Assembly (NCBI RefSeq): GCF_030269905.1
Contig: NZ_BSVC01000007.1
Location: 1 to 64,000 of the forward strand
DNA length: 64,000 bases
Direction: 5' to 3'
Source of the DNA: Pelosinus sp. IPA-1
Lineage (GTDB): Bacteria; Bacillota; Negativicutes; DSM-13327
Shown here: one piece after another, positions 19,159 through 28,367 of the stretch
Layout: each line of letters opens with the position of its first letter
Position numbering within the stretch: the stretch's first letter is position 1
The notes under the pieces: model-generated
Seen by the model: the letters and a program-made list of their open reading frames with translations, nothing else
Databases searched by the model: none
What the model was told of the DNA's origin: nothing
Translations under genes and position numbers: made by a program

Positions 19159-19899
19159 ATGGCGGGGCTGTGGAGTAAGTGGAAAAAAAATAGAGTAGAA
19201 GAGAATAGAGGGTATGATTATTCATGGCAGTATCAAGATGAGCCATCTGATTATAGTTGGTTAAAAAAGACAGTAGTGGCAGGTGTTTTGTTTACTGTTG
19301 TTTACTGTGCTCATATATCAGAAACTGCCCTTGGAAAGATGGTAGATGATGGAATTCATTATACTTTATCAACACAGACGGATATTAACTATGTGCTAGA
19401 ACAAATCGTTAGCCGTGTTCCGCCAAGCATTGATTTATCAGTGCTAAAAAAAGTGCAGACAACGGTGTCGAAACCTGCGGATCCTTTATTGTATATGAAT
19501 AAGCCTGTCAGTGGGAAAATAATAGCTCCTTTTGGCTGGGGAGTTCACCCAGTACTGAAACAAGAAATGATGCACGAAGGAATTGATATTGAAGCAGCAA
19601 TTGGAACCAATGTGAGGGCTGTCGCGCCTGGTAAGGTTAAAATAATTACAGACAGTGCGCAGTTGGGAAAAGTATTGATTATTGAACACAGCCAAGATAT
19701 TGAGACACTTTATGGACATTTAGGGGAAGTGCTAGTACATCAAGGAGACCTAATCAGCCAAGGGCAAGTCGTAGCTAAGGTAGGCAAGAGTGGTATGATA
19801 AATACTCCAGTCCTTTACTTTGAAGTAAGAGAAAAAGGTAAACCGATTGATCCTGCAACTAGATTAAAAGGTGATTTTCCTGTTGGAGAGGAGAAGTGA
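19159..19899 (+). CDS. spoIVFA: SpoIVFA-like M23-domain membrane protein
   Basis: The 246-residue protein has a basic N-terminus, one membrane helix (about 37-53) and a C-terminal LytM/M23 fold (about 115-235) with HEGIDIEAAIGT, IIEHSQDIETLYGHLG and PIDPATRLK. In B. subtilis SpoIVFA tethers and inhibits the protease SpoIVFB during sigma-K activation, and the overlapping SpoIVFB-like gene here supports that role. The usual first zinc-site His (HxxxD) is present as HEGID and the HxH motif is altered (YGH), so peptidase activity is doubtful. ATG 19159 lies behind GGGGGGTG. Confidence 0.8.
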   Translation: MAGLWSKWKKNRVEENRGYDYSWQYQDEPSDYSWLKKTVVAGVLFTVVYCAHISETALGKMVDDGIHYTLSTQTDINYVLEQIVSRVPPSIDLSVLKKVQTTVSKPADPLLYMNKPVSGKIIAPFGWGVHPVLKQEMMHEGIDIEAAIGTNVRAVAPGKVKIITDSAQLGKVLIIEHSQDIETLYGHLGEVLVHQGDLISQGQVVAKVGKSGMINTPVLYFEVREKGKPIDPATRLKGDFPVGEEK

Positions 19900-20783
19900 A
19901 TTGTTTGCGGGTTGCTACTATTGCGGGTATTGAACTGAAATTGAATTATTGGTTTATTGCAATGATTCTATTGTTTGCCCTCGCGGGAATGTTGGTGAAA
20001 GTTTGCTTGGTATTTAGCGCAGTGTTGTGGCATGAGTTAGCACATGCGGGAACTGCTCTGGCTTTGGGGTTTAAGGTCCATGAGGTTGAACTGCTCCCCT
20101 TTGGAGGCGTGGCAAGGATTGAAGGGCTAGGGATCGCTAGTTCAAGGAGTGAAATAATAATAGCCGCCGCCGGACCCATAGCAAGTTCGGTTTTGGCGGC
20201 TCTTATTTATAGCGGTATGTTCTACTTGAATGATTGGAGTGAAATGGGGGAGTTTTATTATAAGACCAATCTAATGCTAGTAATTTTTAATATGATACCA
20301 GGTTTGCCCCTTGATGGCGGACGTATTTTCAGGGCTTGGCTGGCCTTGAAAATAGACTATTGTAAGGCTACTGCCATTGCAGCTGGTATTAGTCAATGGG
20401 GCAGTATTTCTTTGGTTGGTACTGTGGTGTATCAGTATATTGTGGGAGGTACAATTAATATAACCTTTCTAGTAGCAGCTATATTTTTATATACAACGGC
20501 AAAAAGTGAAGTAAAAGTAGCTGGTTTTCGTAATTTACGTGTTATGGCACAAAAAAAAAACTTACTAAGAGCGCGAGGTGTTATGCCAATTACCCATATT
20601 ACTGTGGTGGAGGAGGTTGTACTAAAGGATATTGTTCGTTTGTTTAGACCTGACCAATATTATATTATGCTTGTTTTAAATGCAGAGTGTAAGGTTTGCG
20701 GGACGATAACGGAAACTGAGATGTGGGAGGAATTGCCGAAGAAAGGACTAAATGCAACGATTAGGGAACTTATATCTCCGTAA
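19896..20783 (+). CDS. spoIVFB: SpoIVFB-like site-2 metalloprotease (M50)
   Basis: This intramembrane zinc protease should process pro-sigma-K in the mother cell. The 295-residue protein carries HELAH (H46, E47, H50) in a membrane helix and the third ligand in NMIPGLPLDGGR (D140). A C-terminal cytosolic part (about 210-295) resembles the divergent CBS-like domain of SpoIVFB. The GTG start at 19896 overlaps the spoIVFA-like stop by 4 bases. The order min-spoIVFA-spoIVFB-rplU matches B. subtilis, apart from three inserted genes. Confidence 0.88.
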   Translation: MNCLRVATIAGIELKLNYWFIAMILLFALAGMLVKVCLVFSAVLWHELAHAGTALALGFKVHEVELLPFGGVARIEGLGIASSRSEIIIAAAGPIASSVLAALIYSGMFYLNDWSEMGEFYYKTNLMLVIFNMIPGLPLDGGRIFRAWLALKIDYCKATAIAAGISQWGSISLVGTVVYQYIVGGTINITFLVAAIFLYTTAKSEVKVAGFRNLRVMAQKKNLLRARGVMPITHITVVEEVVLKDIVRLFRPDQYYIMLVLNAECKVCGTITETEMWEELPKKGLNATIRELISP

Positions 20784-20839
20784 AAGTCCATCGTAAATAA
20801 ATGAGAATAGAACATTATTGGCAATATGTATCGTTTCTG

Positions 20840-20866
20840 GCAGGATTTTTTTTTATTATGTAGAAC
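20840..20866 (+). promoter_or_regulatory. sigma-H-like promoter motif
   Basis: GCAGGA-N17-GAAC matches the spacing of the motifs at 15910 and 48155, with the last base of the -10 changed. It lies 139 bases before the radical SAM gene. Confidence 0.4.
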
Positions 20867-21004
20867 GTTAGGTAGGATATCTGACTAAATGTTGGATATT
20901 TTTGGGCAGTATATAATATATAAAACCTAAAAAGGGGAATGCTTCTTTATAGGTTTACTATATAATAAATTTCGTAGCAAAATTTGTGGAGGTTAATAGT
21001 ATTT

Positions 21005-22858
21005 ATGATAACTTTAGATCCTGCCATGTTAAATCGGGTAATTAAACCCGCTCGGTATACTGGGAATGAGTGGAATAGTATAAAAAAAGATCACGATAAG
21101 GTAAATGTAACAGTGGCCTTGTCTTTGCCAGATGTATATGAAGTAGGTATGTCTAATTTGGGGCTTAAAATTTTGTATCAGATATTAAATAATCGTACAG
21201 ATACAGCAGCGGAACGGGTATATGCACCTTGGGTAGATATGGAGTCGGAAATGAGAGCCCGGAACATTCCACTGTTTACATTAGAAAGTTTAAAACCAGT
21301 CAGTGAGTTTGATGTGGTAGGTTTTTCTTTACAATATGAAATGAGTTATAGCAATGTACTGAATATGCTTGATCTAGCCGGGATTCCTTTATTTACAGCA
21401 GAGCGTAATGAGAAGATGCCCATTATCGTGGGAGGCGGACCTTGTACCTTTAACGCAGAACCCGTTGCGGATTTCTTTGATTGTCTAATATTAGGGGAAG
21501 GCGAAGAAGTCATGGAAGACCTAATTGAGGCAGTTTCAGCTTGGAAACAATCAGGAAAAGCAGATGGTAGGGTAGGGCTGTTAAAAAAAATAGCCAAAAT
21601 TGAAGGCATCTATGTTCCCTCCTTATATGATGTGACTTATCATAATGACGGTACAGTAGCTAAGATTGTTCCTAACTGCTCTGATGCACCGGCAATTGTC
21701 ACGAAGAGAGTAGTAAAAGACTTAAACACTGTAGAGTATGCTACTAGACCAATTGTCCCTTTTTTGGATATTGTTCATGATCGTATTATGCTAGAGTTGT
21801 TTCGTGGTTGTACACGGGGCTGTCGTTTTTGCCAAGCCGGTGTTTTGTATCGCCCAGTACGAGAACGCCGCCCTGAGGTTCTTTTAAAAATGGCGAAGGA
21901 AATGGTCGATAGCACAGGGTATAATGAAATATCCCTCACCTCTCTTAGTTCTGCTGATTATTCCTGCTTGCCAGACTTAGTGCAATCTCTTGTTGACGAT
22001 TTAAAAGAACAGGGTGTGAGCGTTTCGTTGCCATCCCTTAGAATTGATAGCTTTTCTATTGAGTTAGCACAAAAGGTGCAGCAGGTACGTAAAAGTGGTT
22101 TAACCTTTGCTCCTGAGGCTGGCTCCCAGCGTATGCGTGATGTAATTAATAAAGGTGTAACAGAGCAGAACTTAGAAGATGCTGTCAGTGCTGCTTTTCA
22201 AGCTGGTTGGTCTACTGTAAAACTATATTTTATGATGGGTTTACCGACAGAAACGGATGAAGACGTGCTTGAAATTGCGAATTTGGCTTATAAAGTACTT
22301 GATTTGTATAAAAAAATTACAGGACGCAGGGGTGCTAAGGTAACGGTGAGTGTTTCATGTTTTGTTCCGAAACCTCATACTCCGTTCCAATGGTTTCCTC
22401 AGAACCATGCGTCTGAATTTGAACGCAAACAACAACTGTTAAAGGCGAAACTTCGTGACAGAAATATCACCTTTAATTGGCACGATGCCCGTACCAGCTT
22501 TTTAGAAGGAGCTTTTGCTCGTGGTGATAGAAGGCTGGGACAAGTATTACTTAAGGCATGGCAAAATGGTGCTAGATTTGATGGCTGGTCTGAATACTTT
22601 AAATACGATGTGTGGATAGATGCTTTTAAGGCTTCTGACCTGGATCCTTATTTCTATGCCACAAGGGAAAGAAGCTTTGAGGAAGTTATGCCATGGGATC
22701 ATTTGTCTTCAGGGGCTACCAAAGACTTTTTACAGAGGGAGTATCAGCAAGCGGTACAAGAAGAACTGACTTGTGATTGTCGGAGAGAAAAGTGTAGTGC
22801 TTGCGGTGTTTGTCCGGGACTCGGTGTTGAGGTTTTAGATTGGGGGAATAAAGCATAA
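21005..22858 (+). CDS. TIGR03960-type B12-binding-like radical SAM protein
   Basis: The 617-residue protein has an N-terminal B12-binding-like Rossmann region (about 60-190, with VGGGPCTFNAEP and LGEGEE) and a radical SAM core. The cluster motif is CTRGCRFC (C269, C273, C276). A Cys-rich tail follows (CDCRREKCSACGVCPGLG). The family is nearly always paired with the next gene (TIGR03936) upstream of rng and rplU in Firmicutes; its reaction is unknown. The start is ATG 21005 behind GTGGAGGT at a somewhat long spacing. Confidence 0.88.
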   Translation: MITLDPAMLNRVIKPARYTGNEWNSIKKDHDKVNVTVALSLPDVYEVGMSNLGLKILYQILNNRTDTAAERVYAPWVDMESEMRARNIPLFTLESLKPVSEFDVVGFSLQYEMSYSNVLNMLDLAGIPLFTAERNEKMPIIVGGGPCTFNAEPVADFFDCLILGEGEEVMEDLIEAVSAWKQSGKADGRVGLLKKIAKIEGIYVPSLYDVTYHNDGTVAKIVPNCSDAPAIVTKRVVKDLNTVEYATRPIVPFLDIVHDRIMLELFRGCTRGCRFCQAGVLYRPVRERRPEVLLKMAKEMVDSTGYNEISLTSLSSADYSCLPDLVQSLVDDLKEQGVSVSLPSLRIDSFSIELAQKVQQVRKSGLTFAPEAGSQRMRDVINKGVTEQNLEDAVSAAFQAGWSTVKLYFMMGLPTETDEDVLEIANLAYKVLDLYKKITGRRGAKVTVSVSCFVPKPHTPFQWFPQNHASEFERKQQLLKAKLRDRNITFNWHDARTSFLEGAFARGDRRLGQVLLKAWQNGARFDGWSEYFKYDVWIDAFKASDLDPYFYATRERSFEEVMPWDHLSSGATKDFLQREYQQAVQEELTCDCRREKCSACGVCPGLGVEVLDWGNKA

Positions 22859-23553
22859 TGGCAAAATTACGTTTAGAGATTACAAAAGGGGAAGAAATCC
22901 GCTATATTTCCCATCTTGATTACGCTAGTGCAATGGAGCGAGCGATTATCAGGGCTAAATTACCGGCAGCTTATTCAGAAGGCTTTAATCCTCATATGAA
23001 AATATCTTTTGCCTCCGCTTTAGCGGTAGGGGTAACAAGTCAAGCCGAATATATTGATGTTGAATTTAAAGAAGAAGTAGAATTGAGCCAAGCGGTAGTT
23101 CGCTTAACTCAGTCCCTTCCACCTGGGATTAAAATAAAGGGCGCCAGATATATGTATGGTAATGTTCCCGCCTTAATGGCAATCGTTAATTTAGCAACTT
23201 ATGAAGTGACGATGCCTCTCTTGGCGGAGGATATTGGGGTTATTGAAGATAGCATCCGCTGGTTTAATGAAGCAGAAACAGTTCCGTATACCCGCGAGTC
23301 TCCTAAAGGAAGAAAGGAGATTGAAGTTAAACAGTATATGGCGCAAGCCGTCAAAATCATAATCTTAGAAAAAGCAGTTCGTTTGATGATTGATATAAAA
23401 ATTACACCTACTGGCAGCGTTAAACCAGGTGAAGTCGTAGCAGCATTAGTAGATATGTTCGACTTACCTGTAGACATTGATAATCTATTAATTCATCGCA
23501 CTGGACTTTATATTTGTGATGAGAAAAGAACAGTATCTCCGATTGAATGCTAA
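22858..23553 (+). CDS. TIGR03936/DUF2344 protein
   Basis: The 231-residue protein has the family N-terminus (GEEIRYISHLDYASAMERAI) and the GFNPHMKISFASALAVG segment. In many genomes this domain is encoded with, or fused to, the TIGR03960 radical SAM protein, and here the start overlaps that stop by 1 base. A joint role in RNA or ribosome modification is often suspected from context but is not established. Confidence 0.87.
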   Translation: MAKLRLEITKGEEIRYISHLDYASAMERAIIRAKLPAAYSEGFNPHMKISFASALAVGVTSQAEYIDVEFKEEVELSQAVVRLTQSLPPGIKIKGARYMYGNVPALMAIVNLATYEVTMPLLAEDIGVIEDSIRWFNEAETVPYTRESPKGRKEIEVKQYMAQAVKIIILEKAVRLMIDIKITPTGSVKPGEVVAALVDMFDLPVDIDNLLIHRTGLYICDEKRTVSPIEC

Positions 23554-23622
23554 AGGTGTGTTGGGTTGGGGCAAAATTCGGTAGGAGTTAGATTTTAAAA
23601 TTGAAAGAAAGGAGGAAAGTAA

Positions 23623-25065
23623 ATGGCGAAAAAAATTATCGTAAATATTACACCAGAAGAAACGCGAATGGCTGTTTTCGAAAATGAAGAGTTTATTGAA
23701 GTTTCGATAGAACGAACTCGTAGCGGTCATAATGTTGGCAATATTTATAAGGGCAAAACGAAAAATGTATTGCCGGGGATGCAAGCAGCCTTTATTGATA
23801 TTGGTAGAGAAAAAAATGCTTTTTTGTATATTGGCGATGCGTTGCCTCAAGTTGCTGCCCAGGCCATTGCTGATAGTGCTTTAACAGTAGGTAAAGATGT
23901 TATGATTCAAATTGTGAAAGACGCAATTGGCACAAAGGGACCACGGGCTACAACACATTTGACTCTGCCAGGACGCTATGTAGTATTAATGCCGACGGTA
24001 GATTACATTGCTACTTCCAGGCGAATTGTAAGTGAAGAAGAGCGGGTGCGGCTAAAGCAGATTGTAGAGAAAGTGCGGCCGGAAGGTATGGGAGTTATTG
24101 TCCGTACCATGTCTGAAGGTAAGAGCGAAGAAGATTTGCAGAAAGATATTGAGTATCTTTATAATTTGTGGAAAGCATTGGTTGCCAGAGGAAAACGAGC
24201 TACTGCGCCTATTTTATTATATCGTGATGTTGATTTGGTGATCCGTATTGTACGGGACTATTTATCCGATGATGTGGAAGAATTCATATTAGACCATCAA
24301 GAAGCCTATGGGCGGGTCTGTGATTTGCTAAAGTATGCTTCACCAGAACTAGTAAGCAGGGTTCGATTATACCAGGGAAAAGAAGATATTTTCACTCATT
24401 ATGGTCTTGATGAGGAATTAAATAAACTTGGGCAGCGCTCTGTTTGGCTTAAATGCGGCGGATACATAGTAATCGATAAAACTGAAGCGTTAACTGTAAT
24501 TGATGTAAACACAGGTAAATTTGTCGGATCTACCAATTTATCGGATACCGTTTTTCAGACCAATTTAGAAGCAGCCAGCGAAATTGTTCGGCAAATTCGC
24601 CTCAGAGACATTGGTGGCATTATTATTGTCGATTTTATTGATATGGATAAGGAAGAACAAAAACAAGCTGTTGTAGCAGCATTAGAAGAAAAATTTAAAC
24701 GTGATCGTACGAAAACAAATGTGCTAGGTTTTACTGGATTAGGATTAGTCGAGATTACAAGGAAAAAGGCACGGCAAAATGTAGAAGGTGTACTTTATAG
24801 CGAATGCCCTTGTTGTGAGGGACGTGGCAGAGTGCAGTCTCCAGAGACGGTAGTGATTAATATATGGCGTAAGATGCGCCATGTTATGAGCCAGTCTAGA
24901 CGTCAAGGATGTATTGTCATCCAAGTACATCCTCTTGTCGCTGAGATCATTAAAAGCCAAGGCGAGCTGCCTCGTATGGAACAAGAATTGGCCTGTTCCC
25001 TCAGAATTGAATCTTTGGCAGAGATGCATCCAGAAATGTTTTCTTTACTACATGAAGGTGAGTGA
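23623..25065 (+). CDS. rng: ribonuclease E/G family endoribonuclease
   Basis: This single-strand-specific RNase acts in rRNA maturation and mRNA decay. The 480-residue, RNase G-length protein has an N-terminal S1 domain (about 35-120), the RNase H-like/DNase I-like catalytic core with the metal-binding VIDVNTG and IIVDFIDM segments, and the Zn-link CPCCEGRGRV, which joins the dimer. GGAGG precedes ATG 23623. Confidence 0.94.
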   Translation: MAKKIIVNITPEETRMAVFENEEFIEVSIERTRSGHNVGNIYKGKTKNVLPGMQAAFIDIGREKNAFLYIGDALPQVAAQAIADSALTVGKDVMIQIVKDAIGTKGPRATTHLTLPGRYVVLMPTVDYIATSRRIVSEEERVRLKQIVEKVRPEGMGVIVRTMSEGKSEEDLQKDIEYLYNLWKALVARGKRATAPILLYRDVDLVIRIVRDYLSDDVEEFILDHQEAYGRVCDLLKYASPELVSRVRLYQGKEDIFTHYGLDEELNKLGQRSVWLKCGGYIVIDKTEALTVIDVNTGKFVGSTNLSDTVFQTNLEAASEIVRQIRLRDIGGIIIVDFIDMDKEEQKQAVVAALEEKFKRDRTKTNVLGFTGLGLVEITRKKARQNVEGVLYSECPCCEGRGRVQSPETVVINIWRKMRHVMSQSRRQGCIVIQVHPLVAEIIKSQGELPRMEQELACSLRIESLAEMHPEMFSLLHEGE

Positions 25066-25078
25066 CCTTGGAAAGTAA

Positions 25079-25107
25079 TTGACAAAGCTGTCTTCATATG
25101 CTATTAT
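25079..25107 (+). promoter_or_regulatory. sigma-A promoter of rplU-prp-rpmA
   Basis: TTGACA (25079-25084), a 17-base spacer and TATTAT (25102-25107). The predicted start is near 25114, at the 5' end of the L21 leader. Confidence 0.82.
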
Positions 25108-25111
25108 CATT

Positions 25112-25212
25112 CAATGTAGGCCACTGTGCTTACGTCCCAAACCGCACGAAGAGGTTCCAAAATTCGCTCTTATAGCGATACCGTACTCGGCGAGTATTAG
25201 AACGAGGGAGGT
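25112..25212 (+). ncRNA. L21 leader (ribosomal protein autoregulatory 5' UTR)
   Basis: The 5' UTR between the promoter and rplU contains GGCCACTGTGCTTACGTCCC, a CGC-rich hairpin and a final ACTCGGCGAGT stem before GAGGGAGGTG. This is the usual look and place of the Firmicutes L21 leader, a structured element thought to bind L21 and regulate the operon. A covariance-model search was not run. Confidence 0.75.
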
Positions 25213-25223
25213 GTAATATAATA

Positions 25224-25535
25224 ATGTACGCAATTATTGAAACTGGTGGTAAGCAATATCGCGTTTCTGAAGGTGATGTTGTTTTCATTGAAAAAGTTGA
25301 AGCTGCTGATGGCGAAGCTGTTGAGTTTGACCGTGTACTTACTTTGGTAACAGAAGGTAATGTAGAAATTGGTAAACCTCTAGTAGCTGGTGCAAAAGTA
25401 ACTGGTAAAGTAGTTTCTCAAGGTAAAGGCAAGAAGATTTTTGTTTTCAAATACAAAGCAAAATCTAACTACCGTAGACGTCAAGGTCATCGTCAACCGT
25501 TCACTAAGGTTATGATCGAGAAGATCGAAGCATAA
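25224..25535 (+). CDS. rplU: 50S ribosomal protein L21
   Basis: The 103-residue protein has the L21 start [18 protein letters not shown] and the C-terminal rRNA-binding part [21 protein letters not shown]. It binds 23S rRNA together with L20. It is first in rplU-prp-rpmA. Confidence 0.97.
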   Translation: MYAIIETGGKQYRVSEGDVVFIEKVEAADGEAVEFDRVLTLVTEGNVEIGKPLVAGAKVTGKVVSQGKGKKIFVFKYKAKSNYRRRQGHRQPFTKVMIEKIEA

Positions 25536-25536
25536 G

Positions 25537-25857
25537 ATGATCAAGATAAAGATTGTTCGAAACTCAGAACAGAGTATGGTTGAGTTTAGCGTTACTGGAC
25601 ATGCTAATACAGGTCCTCACGGACAAGATATAGTATGCGCGGGTATATCTGCATTGACTCAAACGGCTGTGCTGGGATTGGATCGTCACCTAGGAACCAA
25701 GATACATCTTGAAATTGCCAGTGGTAATTTAAAGATGTGTTTATTAGATAATCCGGATCCATTAACGGATGCTGTGTTGGAAACTATGCTAATCGGGTTA
25801 ACCGAAATTGCAAAAATAAATCCGCAAAGTGTTCGTATTTCTGAACACAGGAGGTGA
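25537..25857 (+). CDS. prp: ribosomal-processing cysteine protease Prp
   Basis: It cleaves the N-terminal extension of ribosomal protein L27. The 106-residue protein carries the catalytic pair H22 (TGHANTG) and C34 (DIVCAGIS), at the positions known for the Staphylococcus aureus enzyme. It lies 1 base after rplU, has no separate SD, and is probably translationally coupled. The L27 encoded next has the matching cleavage site. Confidence 0.93.
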   Translation: MIKIKIVRNSEQSMVEFSVTGHANTGPHGQDIVCAGISALTQTAVLGLDRHLGTKIHLEIASGNLKMCLLDNPDPLTDAVLETMLIGLTEIAKINPQSVRISEHRR

Positions 25858-25864
25858 AGTACAG

Positions 25865-26155
25865 ATGTTTAATTTTAATTTACAGCTATTTGCTCATAAA
25901 AAAGGTGTAGGTAGTACTCGTAACGGTCGTGACAGTGAGTCTAAACGCCTTGGCGTTAAGCGTCACGCAGGTGAAGTAGTAACTGCTGGCAGCATTTTGG
26001 TTCGTCAGAGAGGTACTCATTTCCACACCGGTCAAAATGTTGGCATTGGTAAGGATGATACCTTATATGCGAAAATTGCTGGACGTGTGGCTTTTGAACG
26101 TAAAGGCCGTAATGACCGCCAAGTAAGCGTATATGCAACGGAAGAAGCTATCTAA
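25865..26155 (+). CDS. rpmA: 50S ribosomal protein L27 with cleavable N-terminus
   Basis: The 96-residue protein has the L27 body ([21 protein letters not shown], cut short here) preceded by the extension MFNFNLQLF. The motif [11 protein letters not shown] is the Prp cleavage site, between F9 and A10; processing is needed for L27 to reach the peptidyl-transferase centre. AGGAGGTG precedes ATG 25865. Confidence 0.97.
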   Translation: MFNFNLQLFAHKKGVGSTRNGRDSESKRLGVKRHAGEVVTAGSILVRQRGTHFHTGQNVGIGKDDTLYAKIAGRVAFERKGRNDRQVSVYATEEAI

Positions 26156-26160
26156 TATAC

Positions 26161-26197
26161 ACCTGCGGCTTAATCAGCCGCAGGTATTATTTTTTTA
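26161..26197 (+). terminator. intrinsic terminator after rpmA
   Basis: ACCTGCGGCT-TAATC-AGCCGCAGGT is a perfect 10-bp stem followed by ATTATTTTTTT. Confidence 0.92.
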
Positions 26198-26325
26198 GAA
26201 TTGTCTACTTCAAAGCAGTTGTTTTAAACAGTATTCGATAAAAAAACATATAAAAGCACACAGAATTGTTGTATAATTATAGGGATCATATTCGGTTTGG
26301 CCTTATGGTAGAAGGGATGATAAAA

Positions 26326-26541
26326 ATGGAGAAGCATGAAGTGTGTGAAGAAATTGTTACCTTATTAAAAAAGCAACGGCATGATTTTGTCAACCATTTG
26401 CAAGTAATTCATGCCATGTTACAGATGGGGCGCGGGGAAAAGGCACTTCTTTATATTGAAGAGTTAGCGAAAGATCCTGGGCTCGTATCGGATACGCTAA
26501 AGGCTTATGAAGAGCAATGTGGTTGCCTGCATAAGGGATAG
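26326..26541 (+). CDS. Spo0B-type helical hairpin protein (short)
   Basis: The 71-residue protein (91 if an unsupported upstream TTG is used) has the Spo0B/sensor-kinase H-box KKQRHDFVNHLQVIHAMLQMG. H19 is the likely phospho-acceptor, and a second helix completes the four-helix-bundle hairpin. It lies in the spo0B position between rpmA and obgE, so it is probably the phosphotransferase of the Spo0A pathway or a remnant. It lacks the C-terminal ATPase-like domain of Bacillus Spo0B, which raises the question of how it docks partners. GAAGGG lies 9 bases before ATG 26326. Confidence 0.72.
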   Translation: MEKHEVCEEIVTLLKKQRHDFVNHLQVIHAMLQMGRGEKALLYIEELAKDPGLVSDTLKAYEEQCGCLHKG

Positions 26542-26703
26542 GCTAAAGGTACATAACTGTTTTGAAGTGGACAAGGTCTACGAAAGCGCCGATAAACTAT
26601 TGATCATTCTATAGAGGTTTTTAATAAGTGAATCTTATTAATGCTTCTAAATCTTTATGGAAAAGAAGATAGTTGGCGTGTAAATTGTTACATAATGACA
26701 TAT

Positions 26704-26742
26704 ATTACTGATAGTAATGAATTATAGATAGGTATATACCTA
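26704..26742. promoter_or_regulatory. two small palindromes upstream of obgE
   Basis: ATTACT-gat-AGTAAT (26704-26718) and the perfect TAGGTATATACCTA (26729-26742) end about 15 bases before obgE and adjoin its SD. They could be an operator or a small hairpin controlling initiation. The rest of the 216-base gap after the Spo0B-like gene shows nothing else. Confidence 0.35.
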
Positions 26743-26757
26743 AAGGGGTTTGAAAAG

Positions 26758-28029
26758 ATGTTTATTGATAGAGCAAAAATTGAAGTGATATCTGGTAACG
26801 GCGGTAATGGTATGTCTAGCTGGCGTCGAGAAAAGTTTGTTCCCAAAGGTGGACCCAGTGGTGGTGACGGGGGCCGTGGAGGCGATATCATATTAATTGT
26901 AGATGCTAATACCAATACGTTGATCGATTTTCGTTATAAACGTAAATTCGTTGCCGCTAATGGAGTAAATGGACAAACAAAGAATATGCATGGACAGCAT
27001 GCGGAGCCTACCTATATCAAAGTGCCACCAGGTACTTTAGTCAAGGATGCTGAAACAGGAGAAGTAGTAGCAGATTTGACGAAAGTAGGTCAACAAGCAA
27101 TCATTGTTAAGGGTGGTCGTGGTGGTCGTGGTAACGCTAGATTTGTAAATAGTGTTAACCGGGCACCAACTTTTTCTGAAAATGGTGCACCTGGTGCCGG
27201 GCGGATACTGCAGTTGGAACTTAAGCTACTAGCTGATGTTGGTTTAGTAGGGTATCCTAGTGTAGGAAAGTCTAGCATTATTTCCGTTGTATCTGCAGCG
27301 AGGCCGGAAGTAGCAGCATATCACTTTACCACATTGACTCCCGTGCTTGGTGTAGTCAGTCTTGATGAAGGACATAGTTTTGTAATGGCTGATATTCCAG
27401 GATTAATTGAGGGGGCAAATGAAGGAATTGGCCTAGGACATGATTTCCTTCGCCATATTGAGCGTACGAAAGTGATTCTTCATGTACTAGATGTATCTGG
27501 CATAGAAGGTCGTGATCCCATAGAAGATTATAACAAGATAAATAATGAACTGAAATTATATAATGAGCGTTTATCCACTCGTCCCCAGCTGATTGTTGCT
27601 AATAAAATGGATTTAGCGGAAGCCCAGGAGAATTACCCAAGGGTAGCCGAATACATGAAAAATCTCGGTCATGAAATTTACCCTGTTTCCGCGGCTACTG
27701 GTGAAGGATTACCAGAACTCATGCAGCGGACTGCGAAATTATTATTAGAACATGTAGAAATACCAGAAGAAACGACGGAAACAATTGTCTATGAAGCGAA
27801 ACCACAAGAAGACTTTACGATAGGCCGTGATGAAGACGGTGCATTTTTAATTCGTGGCAGAGGAATTGAAAGGTTAGTGGCAATGACTAATTTTGATAAT
27901 GATGAGGGCGTACGCCGTTTTCAACAACTCTTTAAGCGCATAGGTATTGAAGCAGCGTTAAAAGAAAAAGGTGTTAATGAAGGCGATACGGTACGTATTG
28001 GCGAAATGGAATTTGAATTTAGAACATAA
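26758..28029 (+). CDS. obgE: Obg-family GTPase
   Basis: This ribosome-assembly and stress GTPase binds the 50S subunit. The 423-residue protein has the Gly-rich Obg domain (about 1-158), a G domain with GYPSVGKSS (G1), DIPGLIEGA (G3) and NKMD (G4), and a C-terminal OCT domain (about 345-423). In B. subtilis Obg is also needed for Spo0A activation, which fits the Spo0B-like neighbour. Confidence 0.95.
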   Translation: MFIDRAKIEVISGNGGNGMSSWRREKFVPKGGPSGGDGGRGGDIILIVDANTNTLIDFRYKRKFVAANGVNGQTKNMHGQHAEPTYIKVPPGTLVKDAETGEVVADLTKVGQQAIIVKGGRGGRGNARFVNSVNRAPTFSENGAPGAGRILQLELKLLADVGLVGYPSVGKSSIISVVSAARPEVAAYHFTTLTPVLGVVSLDEGHSFVMADIPGLIEGANEGIGLGHDFLRHIERTKVILHVLDVSGIEGRDPIEDYNKINNELKLYNERLSTRPQLIVANKMDLAEAQENYPRVAEYMKNLGHEIYPVSAATGEGLPELMQRTAKLLLEHVEIPEETTETIVYEAKPQEDFTIGRDEDGAFLIRGRGIERLVAMTNFDNDEGVRRFQQLFKRIGIEAALKEKGVNEGDTVRIGEMEFEFRT

Positions 28030-28041
28030 GGGGAAATATAA

Positions 28042-28356
28042 GTGGAAGAAATTACAGAATTAACAGGAAAACAAAAGCGTTATTTGCGTTCGCTGGGAAG
28101 CACTATGGATCCTGTTGTACAAATTGGCAAGACAGGAATATCAGCAACCCTGCTTGATAGTGCAAAAGATGCGGTAATTGCCAGGGAATTAATCAAAGTA
28201 CGTGTATTGCAAAATTGCAGTGAAGAACCGAAAGACATCATTGCGGAATTGGCACAAGGAATTGGTGCTGAATTAGTACAAGTTATTGGACGTAATGGAC
28301 TTTTATATAAGCGCAACCGCAATCCACAAAAAAGTAATAAAATCGAATTACCTTAA
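28042..28356 (+). CDS. yhbY: YhbY-family CRM-domain RNA-binding protein
   Basis: The 104-residue protein has a CRM domain with the family start LTGKQKRYLRSLG, the GKTGIS turn and VQVIGRNGLLYKRN. It associates with pre-50S particles. The GTG start at 28042 lies 12 bases after obgE. Confidence 0.92.
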   Translation: MEEITELTGKQKRYLRSLGSTMDPVVQIGKTGISATLLDSAKDAVIARELIKVRVLQNCSEEPKDIIAELAQGIGAELVQVIGRNGLLYKRNRNPQKSNKIELP

Positions 28357-28367
28357 CTATGAGATAA

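Noticed and set aside
19159-19899. Active M23 endopeptidase
   Set aside because: The second zinc motif is altered (YGH in place of HxH) and the gene overlaps a SpoIVFB-like protease, so a SpoIVFA-type regulatory role fits better.
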